NCBI GenBank assembly: GCA_046160865.1
Contig: JBJXHG010000185.1
Location: 1 to 62,142, forward strand
DNA length: 62,142 bases
Source of the DNA: JBJXHG01 sp046160865
GTDB lineage: Bacteria; Planctomycetota; UBA1135; GCA-002686595
Direction: 5' to 3'
A program made the position numbers and the translations under genes. Shown here piece by piece: positions 9,143 through 17,568 of this stretch. The notes under the pieces are model-generated. The model had not been told where the DNA came from. It worked only from the letters and a program-made list of their open reading frames with translations, and searched no databases. Every line of letters starts with the position of its first letter. The first letter of the stretch is position 1.

Positions 9143-9913
9143 TCAGCGCGCGAGCGCGCCGCAGTACACGTGCGAGTCGTACGCGATCTCGACGGTGCCG
9201 TCGCGCTGATTGCGCGCGAACAGCTCACCGAGTTCGGCCAGCAGAGCCTCGTGGCCGGGCTCGCCCGCGAGCGGAACGTACGACGACGACAGCAAGCGGC
9301 TCTGGATGCCGGCCAAGTCGAGCGCTTGCGAGTAGGGCAAGGTGACGTGATGGAAGTGCGCGCCCGCGAAATAAGGCGCGACGCGCTCCGGCGTGAGATT
9401 GCGTGCGAGCACTTGGCCGTAGTCGGTGCCGCGCCGCGCGAGCAAGTCCTCGTAACCGCTCGCGAACGCCGAGCCAGCCGTGCGGCGCTCGTTCCACAGC
9501 ACGCACAGCCGGCCGTTCGGGCGCGCGATGCGCGCGAACTCCGGGACCACCGCGCGCGCGTCGAACCAGTGCAGTGCTTGCGCCGCGACGATCAGGTCGA
9601 CACTCGACGGCTCGAGGCCCGTGGCGCTCGCGCTGCCGGCGACACTGTGGAAATGCGACGCCGCTCCGAGCGTGCGCTCCGCCTCTGCGCGCATCGCGGC
9701 GTTGGGCTCGACGGCGTGCACGCGGCAACCCGCGTCGAGGAACATGCGCGTCGAGATGCCGGTCCCCGAGCCGATGTCCGCGACGATCCACGCCGGCTCG
9801 AAGCCGATCGACCGCTCGAGCTCCGCGAGCACGGCCGGCGGATAACCCGGCCGCGCGCGCGCGTAGTCGGCCGCGCGGTGCGAGAAGCGGCGCGTCGGAT
9901 CGGCCTCGGCCAT
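9143..9913 (-). CDS. Class I SAM-dependent methyltransferase
   Basis: A 256-residue soluble protein with a Rossmann methyltransferase core: motif I 'VADIGSGTGISTRMFLDAG' near residues 43-61, motif II 'VHAVEPNAAMR', and the post-II 'DLIVAAQALHWFD' and 'LCVLWNERR' segments. This resembles the trans-aconitate/UbiE-like Methyltransf_11 group acting on small molecules. It begins three bases after the stop of the next methyltransferase upstream on the same strand, so the two are probably co-transcribed. The acceptor is unknown. Confidence 0.9.
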   Translation of the reverse strand: MAEADPTRRFSHRAADYARARPGYPPAVLAELERSIGFEPAWIVADIGSGTGISTRMFLDAGCRVHAVEPNAAMRAEAERTLGAASHFHSVAGSASATGLEPSSVDLIVAAQALHWFDARAVVPEFARIARPNGRLCVLWNERRTAGSAFASGYEDLLARRGTDYGQVLARNLTPERVAPYFAGAHFHHVTLPYSQALDLAGIQSRLLSSSYVPLAGEPGHEALLAELGELFARNQRDGTVEIAYDSHVYCGALAR

Positions 9914-9916
9914 CGC

Positions 9917-10648
9917 TCAACGCGCCGCCGGCTTGCGCGCCACGACCAAGTTGTTGTTCGGCTCTTCGTGCAAGTCGCCGAGCGACAACACGAGGCAGAT
10001 CGGCAGCGCGAGTGCCGCGTACACGAGCTGCAACGGCAAGAGCACGTAGAAGAGCGCGCCGCGCTTCACGTCGGGTGACGACATCCCGTTCATGCGGAAC
10101 GCGTGCATCGGGAAGTAGACGAGGTGCGACGCCATCGACGACCACAAACCGCCGAGCGGGCGCATCTCGACGATCTCGAGTCCGGCGCGGTGCAGCGCCT
10201 CGCGCAGCCAGAAGCGCGAGAAGTTCGAGTAGTAGTGCGGCGCGAGGTGCGTCGTCGACGTCTGCGGCACGAGGAAGATCGCGTGCCCGCCGGGCCTCAG
10301 CACGCGCGCGATCTCGTTCACCATGCGGATGGGCTCGAATACGTGCTCCAGCACCTGCAGGTTGAGCACGGTGTCGAAGGAGGCATCGGCGAGCTCCATC
10401 GCACAGCCGTCGCCGTGGATCACGCGCACGTGCGGATCGTTCGTCTCGAGCATGCGCGTGCGGTCCGGCTCGAGCGACGTCCAACGCTCGTACGGGATGC
10501 CGCGCTCGCGCGCCGTCAGGAAGAAGTCCCAGCCGCCGACATCGAGCACGTCGCCGCGCGAGTGGCGCACGAGTGCGTCGAAGAGCGCGCGCGAGCGCAC
10601 GTTCCGCGCCCAGTAGAGCGCGCGCAAGAAGAGCGATTTGGGCGCCAT
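9917..10648 (-). CDS. Class I SAM-dependent methyltransferase with C-terminal membrane segment
   Basis: A 243-residue protein. The SAM-binding core is visible as 'VLDVGGWDFFLTA' (about residue 35), 'SLEPDRTRM' and 'DTVLNLQVLEHVFEP' with 'GGHAIFLVPQ'. A long hydrophobic segment (about residues 198-222, 'ALFYVLLPLQLVYAALALPI') suggests membrane association, which fits a lipid-linked glycan or quinone-type acceptor. It is the first gene of a two-gene minus-strand unit. A candidate -10 (CTACACT on the minus strand) lies near 10675. Confidence 0.87.
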   Translation of the reverse strand: MAPKSLFLRALYWARNVRSRALFDALVRHSRGDVLDVGGWDFFLTARERGIPYERWTSLEPDRTRMLETNDPHVRVIHGDGCAMELADASFDTVLNLQVLEHVFEPIRMVNEIARVLRPGGHAIFLVPQTSTTHLAPHYYSNFSRFWLREALHRAGLEIVEMRPLGGLWSSMASHLVYFPMHAFRMNGMSSPDVKRGALFYVLLPLQLVYAALALPICLVLSLGDLHEEPNNNLVVARKPAAR

Positions 10649-10860
10649 GAAGGGCTGGGCGAGAGGGCGGCGCAGTGTAGAGACGCCCTCACATGCCGTC
10701 GAGACGCGCGAGTGCGGCGCAACTCGCTCGCGTTGCGCGACGATGTGTGTCGCTGCCCTTTGTCACCGCGGCCGCGGAACGACCGTGAGCCTCGACGGCT
10801 GGTGAAGTCGCCTCTACTCTCTCGCGCACGCGGCGCCAGCCCGCGCGAGCCGTTCACGCG

Positions 10861-13095
10861 ATGCCCTCCCTGACGAAGTGTCCGCGGCTTCTCTTTGCCG
10901 CGCTCGGCCTCGTGCTCGTGTTCTTCGCGCCGATGTGGGTCACGGGCTCGGTCATCCACCCGCACGACAACCGCTTGGAAGTCGGCATGCCGCCGAGCGA
11001 ACACGCGCCGCATCGTCAGCTCTCCGATCTGAGCTCGGTGTTCGTCCCGGACATTCACCATCAGTTGCACGGCGATCGCTCGAGCTGGATGTCCCTGTGG
11101 AATCCGCACGTGCAGCTCGGCCGGCCGTCGACGCACTTGTCGGGGCTCAGCCCGGCGTTCCCGCTGAGCCGCGTGCTCTTCCTCGCCTTCGACGACGCGG
11201 CGCAGGCCTACACGGCGCTCGTCGTCGCGACGATCTTGCTCGCGGCGGTCTTCGGCTACTTGCTGCTCGCCGAGCTGGGTCTGCATGCGTGCGCGTGCTT
11301 CGCCGGCGCTTCGGCATTCGCGCTCGGCGTGTTCTCGACCGGCTGGCTCACGTTCGCGATGTTCCCGGCCGGTATCTGCTGGACGCTCGCGATCCTGTGG
11401 TCGGTCGTGCGCTACACGAGGCAGCCGTCGCTCGGGCGCGGCGTGTGGCTCGCGTTCTCGGTGTACGCGCTGCTCATGACGGGCTACCCGCAGCAGATCG
11501 TGTGGCACGCGTACGTCCTCGTTCCATTCACGCTGGTGCGCGTGTGGCGCGACGCGCCGAGTTTCGCGTCGCAGAAGCGCGCGATCGGTGGCCTCGCGCT
11601 CGCCGTCGCGGTCGGCGGTGTGTGCGCGCTGCCGTGTCTCGCCGACGTGGCGCTCGCGGCGATGAACTCCGCGCGCGTCGACACGGACGCATCGTTCTTC
11701 CTGGAGCGCATGCCGGCCGCGAGCACTTTCGGCGATCGGCTGACGATCCTGTTGCAGGCGTTCGACGTGTTCACGATCGGCGATCCGTTCGCGGAGGACG
11801 CGCAGATCCGTTTCGCGGGCGTGTGTTGGACGCCGCTCTTCGCCGGCCTCGCGCTGATCTCGTGCTTGGAAGGCGGTTGGCGGCGCGCGTGGCCGTGGAT
11901 GGCGTTCGTGCTCGTCGGATTCGCGATGGTGCTCTGGCCGCCCGTGTATCAGTTCGGCATCGAGCACCTCGGCTTGAACCTCTCGCGCTTCCTACCGCTC
12001 GGCGGCGTGTGGATCGCGTGCATCGTGTGCGCCTCGCTCGCGCTCGACCGCGTGTTGCGCGACGGCTTTCGGCGGCCGTGGATCGCGGCCGCGATCGTCG
12101 CCGCGTCGCTCGTGCTGCCGTTCGCGTGGGCGAGTGTGAACGACGTGACGCCGCGCTGGACGTACGTCGCCGTGGCGTCTGCGATCGGAATCGGTCTGGT
12201 CGCGCTCGTGTTCGTGCGCAAGCCGCTGCTCGCTGGCGCGCTCGTCGTCGTGTCCGCGCTGCACTACGGCTGGGCGAGCGCGATCTGGATCCCGGAGCGC
12301 GACATCGCACGCACGTCGCCGCTCGTCGAGCGCTTGCAGGCGAGCACGGCCGACGGCTCGCGCTACGCGTGCGTCGGGACCGGCGAGCCCCGACTCTTGC
12401 CGCCGAACCAAGAGGTCCTTTACGACTTGCGCAGCATCCACTCGTACGACTCGCTGTCGCCGACGCAGTACCAGGAGTGGGTGCTGCGCGTCAGCGAGGT
12501 CGGCGCGCGCCAGCGCGGCCGGCAGTTCCGGCGCGTTTCGTCGGTCGCGCAACTCGGTTCGGAGGACGTCGCGCTCGGAGGCGTCAGCACGCTCGTCAGT
12601 CCCGAGCGGTTGCGCGCTCCGATGCTCGCCGACGAGCTGGACGTCGACGGCAACTACGTCTATCGCATGCGCACGCCGCCGCTCTTGCAGGCGCAGTTCG
12701 CGAGCTTCCGGAGGTACGGTTCGTCCGGTCGCGAGGTCGCGTGCTCCGTCGACGAGCCGATCTCGACTCCGCGGCTGCCGCTGCAGCGTCGCGAACGACA
12801 CGACGACCGCTCGACGTTCGACGTGACACCGAGCGCCGAGGAGACGTTGCTCTTCGTCAGCCAGCAGCACCATCCGCACTGGATCGCGAAGAGTGGCGAG
12901 GCGGCGCTCGAGTGCGTCGCCGTCAACGGCTTCTACCTCGGCGTGATCGTTCCACCCAACACGCGCGAGGTGACGATCGAGTTCCGTCCGTGGGCACGCT
13001 GGAGCTGGGTTCCACAGGCCTTCTTCGCGCTGGCCGCGATCGCCGGATGGCGCGCCGCGCGCCGTGCGCGCGCCGTCAGCGCCGACGGCGCATGA
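10861..13095 (+). CDS. YfhO-like large polytopic membrane protein
   Basis: A 744-residue protein with about 12 transmembrane segments between residues 10 and 480, then a soluble extracytoplasmic domain, and a final membrane helix near residues 718-738. The early segment 'SSVFVPDIHHQLHGDRSSWMSLWNP' and the 'TGYPQQIVWHAYV' segment resemble YfhO-family (PF09586) GT-C-like proteins that decorate wall polymers such as teichoic acids. The gene begins the plus-strand side of the surface-glycan region, and its last 20 bases overlap the 3' end of the convergent GT-C gene. The transferred sugar is unknown. Confidence 0.75.
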   Translation: MPSLTKCPRLLFAALGLVLVFFAPMWVTGSVIHPHDNRLEVGMPPSEHAPHRQLSDLSSVFVPDIHHQLHGDRSSWMSLWNPHVQLGRPSTHLSGLSPAFPLSRVLFLAFDDAAQAYTALVVATILLAAVFGYLLLAELGLHACACFAGASAFALGVFSTGWLTFAMFPAGICWTLAILWSVVRYTRQPSLGRGVWLAFSVYALLMTGYPQQIVWHAYVLVPFTLVRVWRDAPSFASQKRAIGGLALAVAVGGVCALPCLADVALAAMNSARVDTDASFFLERMPAASTFGDRLTILLQAFDVFTIGDPFAEDAQIRFAGVCWTPLFAGLALISCLEGGWRRAWPWMAFVLVGFAMVLWPPVYQFGIEHLGLNLSRFLPLGGVWIACIVCASLALDRVLRDGFRRPWIAAAIVAASLVLPFAWASVNDVTPRWTYVAVASAIGIGLVALVFVRKPLLAGALVVVSALHYGWASAIWIPERDIARTSPLVERLQASTADGSRYACVGTGEPRLLPPNQEVLYDLRSIHSYDSLSPTQYQEWVLRVSEVGARQRGRQFRRVSSVAQLGSEDVALGGVSTLVSPERLRAPMLADELDVDGNYVYRMRTPPLLQAQFASFRRYGSSGREVACSVDEPISTPRLPLQRRERHDDRSTFDVTPSAEETLLFVSQQHHPHWIAKSGEAALECVAVNGFYLGVIVPPNTREVTIEFRPWARWSWVPQAFFALAAIAGWRAARRARAVSADGA

Positions 13096-14662
13096 AGTAC
13101 AGCGGTCCTTTGAACGGCGTCTGCACGCGCTCGAAGTCGACGTTCACGCGCTCCCACACTTTCGGGAAGAGGGCGGGGAAGCGCACGCCCTTGGCACCGC
13201 CGATCGGCTCGTCGAGCAACACGATCCACTCGACGGCGGCGAGCTCGCGAGTCATGCGCTCCTGGTCCGAGTCGTTCGCTTCCCAAGCCGGGTAGATGTC
13301 CCAGATCGGCGAGCGACGGCCGAGGATCGGATAGAGGCTGATGAGCTTCGCCGACAACCACACATCGTCGGCGGCGCGGACGTTGTTCGTCACCAGCTGC
13401 GAGATCGCGCGTACGAGCAGCGCGTCGCGCGGCTCGACCACGAACGTGTCGCCACGGACATCGCACGGCACGTACGCGTCCGGCGTGCCTTCGGCGAAGC
13501 GCTTGCGTTGCCACGGTTGCATCAAGCCGACGCTGAGCACGCTGAACGCGAGCACGATCGCGAGCGCCGTCGCTCCGAGCCAGCGCGCGCGCGTCGACCA
13601 CGCCGCGGCGCACACGGCGAGCAAGCACAGGAGCCACGGGTGGATCGCTTGCGCGAGGTGGTAGACATCGGATCGCACCGAGGCGTGGTGAACGTACGTC
13701 GTTCCGACGAACACGGAGCCCACGAGCAACGCGCGCGCGGGCAGTGAGCTCGCGGAGGATCGCAGCGACACGATCCACGCGATCACGTACACCGCCGGAA
13801 CGAGCAGGAACAGCGAGCCGAGGCTGAATGCCGACACGGCGTGCAGCGGCACGAGCTTCGAGTACTCCGGGATCCACGGCCAGACGACGGCGAGCGGAAC
13901 GTTGAGCGAGCTCTGCCGCGTGTAGAACAGGATCGAGTCGACGAACGTCTTCGTGAAGCCGTCCACGAAGAGCATCAGCGCGAGCATCGGCGCGTAGCCG
14001 ATGACGATGCCGAGCGTCCACGCGCCCGCGCGCCGTACGAGGCCGAGCGAGCTCGCGCCCGGCGTGCGCTCCGGGCGACCGTGCTTCCACCACAGGAACA
14101 CGATCAACGCCGCGAACGACACCGCCAAGTACAAGCCGTGGTTGCGGCCGAAGAACGCCGCGAGCCCCGTCACGACGCCGGCGAGCACGTGTCGCGCAAC
14201 GTTCGGCTTCTCGACCAAGATCACGGCGAAGTACGACGCGACGAGCGCGATGCCGCACTCGAAGAGCTTCCACGGCGGAAACATCCACAGCACGAACGTG
14301 ACGCCGACAGCGGCGAGCAGGAGCACGTTGCGCGTCGCGCGACTCGCCGCGAGCAATCCGAAGCAGAGACCGACCGCGGCGAAGATCCAGCACGACGCGC
14401 GGAGCGCGAGCAAGCCGTCGCCGAGCAGGACGGCCCACGCCGCGCACCAGTAGTAGCGGCCCGGGTCGTACGCCCGGAAATCGTGCATCGGCACGTCTCC
14501 GGCGTGTGTGTGCACGGCGCCGTACCACAGGAAGCCCTCGTCCTGCAGGTTGATGTCGAGGTGACCCTGTAGGAAGAACGCCGCTGTCGCGAGCGCGATC
14601 GACAACGCGAGCGCGGTGAGCAGCGCGGGCTCGCGCTCGCGGAGTCGCGCGAACCACTTCAT
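13076..14662 (-). CDS. GT-C (family 39/ArnT-like) membrane glycosyltransferase, putative
   Basis: A 528-residue protein with an N-terminal membrane helix (about residues 16-34) and around ten more. The first extracytoplasmic loop 'INLQDEGFLWYGAVHTHAGD' carries the acidic DE motif typical of GT-C glycosyltransferases such as ArnT or PMT, followed by 'DPGRYYWCAAW'. The C-terminal 150 residues are soluble. Such enzymes move a sugar from a polyprenyl-phosphate donor onto a lipid or protein outside the membrane. Its start is six bases from the stop of the WecE-like gene upstream, so it probably ends the same operon. Confidence 0.8.
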   Translation of the reverse strand: MKWFARLREREPALLTALALSIALATAAFFLQGHLDINLQDEGFLWYGAVHTHAGDVPMHDFRAYDPGRYYWCAAWAVLLGDGLLALRASCWIFAAVGLCFGLLAASRATRNVLLLAAVGVTFVLWMFPPWKLFECGIALVASYFAVILVEKPNVARHVLAGVVTGLAAFFGRNHGLYLAVSFAALIVFLWWKHGRPERTPGASSLGLVRRAGAWTLGIVIGYAPMLALMLFVDGFTKTFVDSILFYTRQSSLNVPLAVVWPWIPEYSKLVPLHAVSAFSLGSLFLLVPAVYVIAWIVSLRSSASSLPARALLVGSVFVGTTYVHHASVRSDVYHLAQAIHPWLLCLLAVCAAAWSTRARWLGATALAIVLAFSVLSVGLMQPWQRKRFAEGTPDAYVPCDVRGDTFVVEPRDALLVRAISQLVTNNVRAADDVWLSAKLISLYPILGRRSPIWDIYPAWEANDSDQERMTRELAAVEWIVLLDEPIGGAKGVRFPALFPKVWERVNVDFERVQTPFKGPLYFMRRRR

Positions 14663-14667
14663 ACGAC

Positions 14668-15804
14668 TCAGCGGAACGCGTGCAGCGTGGCGATGACGTC
14701 ACCCTGCTCCGCTGCGCTCAAGCGATTGAAGAACGGCAAACGCAGGAGCCGGCTCGACACGTCTTCGGTCACGGGGCAATCGCCGTCCTTGCCGCCCAGC
14801 TTCTTGCCCATCTCCGACTGGTGCAGCGGGAGATAATGGAAGACCGCCAGGATCCCGGCCGCTTCCAAGTGCTTGATGAGCGCCTCGCGCTGCGCTTGGG
14901 ATTTCAGCAGCAGATAGAACATGTGGTACGACTGCTCGCAGTGCGCGGGCACCGTTGGCAACGAGGCACCGATCGAGCGCGCCCAGCCGGCCAGCTCGCG
15001 CGCGTAGCGCGTCCAGATCTCGGCGCGGCGCGCTTGGATCGTCTCGCGCGCTTCGAGCTGCGCGAGCAGAAAGGCCGCCAAGAGATCGGACGGCAAATAG
15101 CTCGAGCCGACGTCGACCCAGGTGTACTTGTGGACTTGCCCGCGCAGGAAGCGGCTGCGGTTCGTGCCCTTCTCACGAATGATCTCGGCACGCTCGACGC
15201 GCGAACGGTCGTTGATGACGAGCGCGCCGCCTTCGCCGCACGTGAAGTTCTTCGTCTCGTGGAAGCTCTGCGTGGCGAGCGCGCCGATCGTGCCGAGCTG
15301 GCGTCCGCGGTACTTCGCGAACAGGCCGTGCGCGTTGTCCTCGATCACGGGTAGACGGTGGCGGCCGGCGATCTCGAGGATCGAATCCATCTCGCACGCG
15401 ACGCCGGCGTAGTGCAGCACGACGATCGCCTTGGTGCGGGGGCTGATGTGGCGCTCGAGCGTCCGCTCGTCCAAGTTCAGCGTGTCGGCGCGCACATCCG
15501 CGAAGATCGGCTTCGCGCCGCGCAGCACGAACGCATTCACGGTCGTCACGAACGCGAACGAAGGCACGATCACCTCGTCGCCGGGACGCAGGTCGAGCAG
15601 CAGGCCCGACATCTCGAGCGCGTGAGTGCAGCTCGTGGTCAGAAGCACCTTCGGCACGCCCAGAAGCTCCTCGAGCAGCGCGTGGCAGGTCTTCGTGAAG
15701 TAGCCGTCGCCGGAAATGTGACCGCGCTCGATCGCTTCCGCGATGTAGCGCGCTTCGTTGCCGGCGAACGACGGCTTGTTGAACGGGATCCGGTACGTGC
15801 TCAT
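14668..15804 (-). CDS. wecE: WecE-like dTDP-4-keto-6-deoxyglucose aminotransferase
   Basis: A 378-residue PLP-dependent sugar aminotransferase (DegT/DnrJ/EryC1 fold). The start MSTYRIPFNKPS matches the WecE/RffA N-terminus. Lys185 in 'SFHETKNFTCGEGG' is the expected Schiff-base lysine, and 'VIEDNAHGLFAKYRG' holds the cofactor-contact Asp. In enterobacteria WecE converts dTDP-4-keto-6-deoxy-D-glucose to dTDP-Fuc4N for surface glycans. The start at 15804 overlaps the stop of the acetyltransferase upstream by four bases (ATGA), so translation is coupled. Substrate specificity is inferred from similarity and the WecD-like neighbour. Confidence 0.9.
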   Translation of the reverse strand: MSTYRIPFNKPSFAGNEARYIAEAIERGHISGDGYFTKTCHALLEELLGVPKVLLTTSCTHALEMSGLLLDLRPGDEVIVPSFAFVTTVNAFVLRGAKPIFADVRADTLNLDERTLERHISPRTKAIVVLHYAGVACEMDSILEIAGRHRLPVIEDNAHGLFAKYRGRQLGTIGALATQSFHETKNFTCGEGGALVINDRSRVERAEIIREKGTNRSRFLRGQVHKYTWVDVGSSYLPSDLLAAFLLAQLEARETIQARRAEIWTRYARELAGWARSIGASLPTVPAHCEQSYHMFYLLLKSQAQREALIKHLEAAGILAVFHYLPLHQSEMGKKLGGKDGDCPVTEDVSSRLLRLPFFNRLSAAEQGDVIATLHAFR

Positions 15805-16544
15805 GGATTCGATCCCGCCGGGAGCCACAGATGGTGCCAGAGCTCGAGGCTCTTCGTTTGGAATCCGGCCGATTGATAGAGACGTTGCGCGGCGAGGTTT
15901 TTGCCCTGCGTCGCAATCGTGACGTAGTGGCGCTCGTGCTCGCCGAACCAACGCAGGCCGGCGGAGACGAGCTCGCGTCCGAGTCCTTGGCGCACGGCGT
16001 TGGAAGCGACGCCGACGAGACCGATCTCGCCGCGTCCGTCGTCGCGCAGGTGGCACGACAAGTAACCAGCCGGACGGCCGTCGAGCTCCGCGACGAAGAC
16101 GCGGTCGGCCCAGCCGCCGCAACTGCGCTCGATCCAAGTCGCGTAGAGCGCGTCGCAGCGTTCGCGATCGAAGTGCTCGTCCGCGTAGAAGCGTGAGTCG
16201 CCGTGGCACGCGGCGGCGATCGCGCGCAGCGCCGGCACGTCGGCGGGCTTGGCGGGACGCACGCGCTCGAGCGAGCGCGCGAGCATCGGCGCCGCGTCGA
16301 AGCGGACGTCGAGCGTCACGCGTACGTCGACGAGGTGGAAGCCGAGCGGCTCGGCGGCGCGATGCGTGACGCCGTCGGCGATGTCGCTGAGCAGGTAGAC
16401 GCAGCGGATGCGTTGTTCGCGGCAGCCGTCCAACTCGCGGCGCAGCGCTTCGAGCGGCAGCGCGCTCGCGCGCAACGAAGCGATTCGCACGCCGAAGAAC
16501 TGCGTGTCCCACTCGAGGAAACGTGCGAGCAGCGTGGCGGTCAT
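15801..16544 (-). CDS. WecD-like GNAT acetyltransferase
   Basis: A 247-residue protein whose C-terminal half has the GNAT acetyl-CoA motif 'VGVASNAVRQGLGRELVSAGLRW' followed by 'NLAAQRLYQSAGFQ'. The N-terminal half, starting 'LLARFLEWDTQFFGVRIASL', matches the substrate-side domain of WecD, the dTDP-Fuc4N acetyltransferase. It overlaps wecE by four bases and the preceding glycosyltransferase by four bases, so the three form a tightly coupled operon. The expected reaction is N-acetylation of the 4-amino sugar made by WecE, giving dTDP-Fuc4NAc. The start at 16544 was chosen by homology and the ATGA overlap. Confidence 0.85.
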   Translation of the reverse strand: MTATLLARFLEWDTQFFGVRIASLRASALPLEALRRELDGCREQRIRCVYLLSDIADGVTHRAAEPLGFHLVDVRVTLDVRFDAAPMLARSLERVRPAKPADVPALRAIAAACHGDSRFYADEHFDRERCDALYATWIERSCGGWADRVFVAELDGRPAGYLSCHLRDDGRGEIGLVGVASNAVRQGLGRELVSAGLRWFGEHERHYVTIATQGKNLAAQRLYQSAGFQTKSLELWHHLWLPAGSNP

Positions 16545-17509
16545 CGAATGCGCGCCTCCGATGCCGTGGTCGCCGGTTGCGCGAGCGGCGTCGTCGCGCG
16601 CACCGTGTACGTCGGACGGTCCATCATTCGGAAGTGCATGCGTGCCAGGTACTCGCCGATGATGCCGAGCGCGAAGAGCTGCGCGCCGGAGAAGATCGCG
16701 ATGATCGACGCGAGGAACGGGAAGCCTTGCACCGGACTCCCGGAGAAAATCGTCCGCACGACGACGAACACGAGCACGCCGATGCCGAACAGCGTGAACA
16801 CGAAGCCGATCAAGCTCGCGATCTGCAGCGGAAAGGTGCTGAAGCCCGTCACCATGTTCAATGCGTGCGTGAGCAGCTTCCTGTAGGTGTAGTTCGACAC
16901 GCCCGACTGGCGCGCGTCGTGCCGCACCGGGATGGACTTGAAGCGCGTCGTGCTCCACGTGAGCAGCACGTCGATCGAGACGAACTGCCCCTGGTAGTTC
17001 GCGAATCCGTCGCGCAGCGCCGTGCGGAACGCGCGCAGCGCGCTCACCTTGCGCGCCGTTTCGGCGCCCATCGCCTTCTGCAGCGCGAGCTTCGTGATCT
17101 GCGAGGCCGCGTCGCGCAGCAAGCCGTGCTGTTCCTTCTGCGGCGTGCCGTACACGACATCGCAGTCCTCGCCGAGCATCGCGAGCAGCTTCGGGAGCTC
17201 CTCGGGCGGATGCTGCAGGTCGTCGTCCATCGTGACGATGACGTCCGAGCGCACGGCGCGAATCCCGCACAGGATCGCGTTGTGCTGCCCATAGTTGCGC
17301 ATCAGGTGCACGCCGCGGATCCAGGCGTGCTCGCGCGCCAGCTCGAGCACGACCTCCCAGCTCTGGTCGCGGCTGCAGTCGTTGACGAGCACGAGCTCGT
17401 AGCTGTCGGCGTTCGCGGCGAGCACGGGCGCGAGTCGAGCGACCAGTGGTCGCAGGAGCTCCGCGCTGTTGTAGACCGGCACGATGACTGCGATCGAAGG
17501 TCTGCGCAT
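16541..17509 (-). CDS. Family 2 glycosyltransferase (ArnC/GtrB-like, membrane-anchored)
   Basis: A 322-residue protein. The N-terminal GT-A domain has 'IVPVYNSAELL', 'LVNDCSRDQSW' and the DxD-type 'VTMDDDLQHPPEE', then 'MRNYGQHNAI' and 'VSALRAFRT'. Two transmembrane helices follow (about residues 228-250 and 263-290) with 'IIGEYLARMH', the layout of polyprenyl-phosphate glycosyltransferases ArnC/GtrB/DPM1. It probably loads a sugar onto undecaprenyl phosphate for the GT-C enzymes nearby. First gene of the wecD-wecE operon; a perfect TATAAT lies 13-20 bases upstream. Confidence 0.9.
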   Translation of the reverse strand: MRRPSIAVIVPVYNSAELLRPLVARLAPVLAANADSYELVLVNDCSRDQSWEVVLELAREHAWIRGVHLMRNYGQHNAILCGIRAVRSDVIVTMDDDLQHPPEELPKLLAMLGEDCDVVYGTPQKEQHGLLRDAASQITKLALQKAMGAETARKVSALRAFRTALRDGFANYQGQFVSIDVLLTWSTTRFKSIPVRHDARQSGVSNYTYRKLLTHALNMVTGFSTFPLQIASLIGFVFTLFGIGVLVFVVVRTIFSGSPVQGFPFLASIIAIFSGAQLFALGIIGEYLARMHFRMMDRPTYTVRATTPLAQPATTASEARIR

Positions 17510-17521
17510 GAAACGGCGCGG

Positions 17522-17529
17522 ATTATAGC
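17522..17529 (-). promoter_or_regulatory. -10 element GCTATAAT for the GT2-wecD-wecE operon
   Basis: On the minus strand GCTATAAT lies 13 bases before the start at 17509. It is the closest match in the window to a consensus TATAAT and anchors the GCTANNNT pattern. No obvious TTGACA is seen upstream. Confidence 0.6.
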
Positions 17530-17568
17530 CAGCGGGCGCGTCGAAACTCGCGCGCGTCGGCGCGTGCA

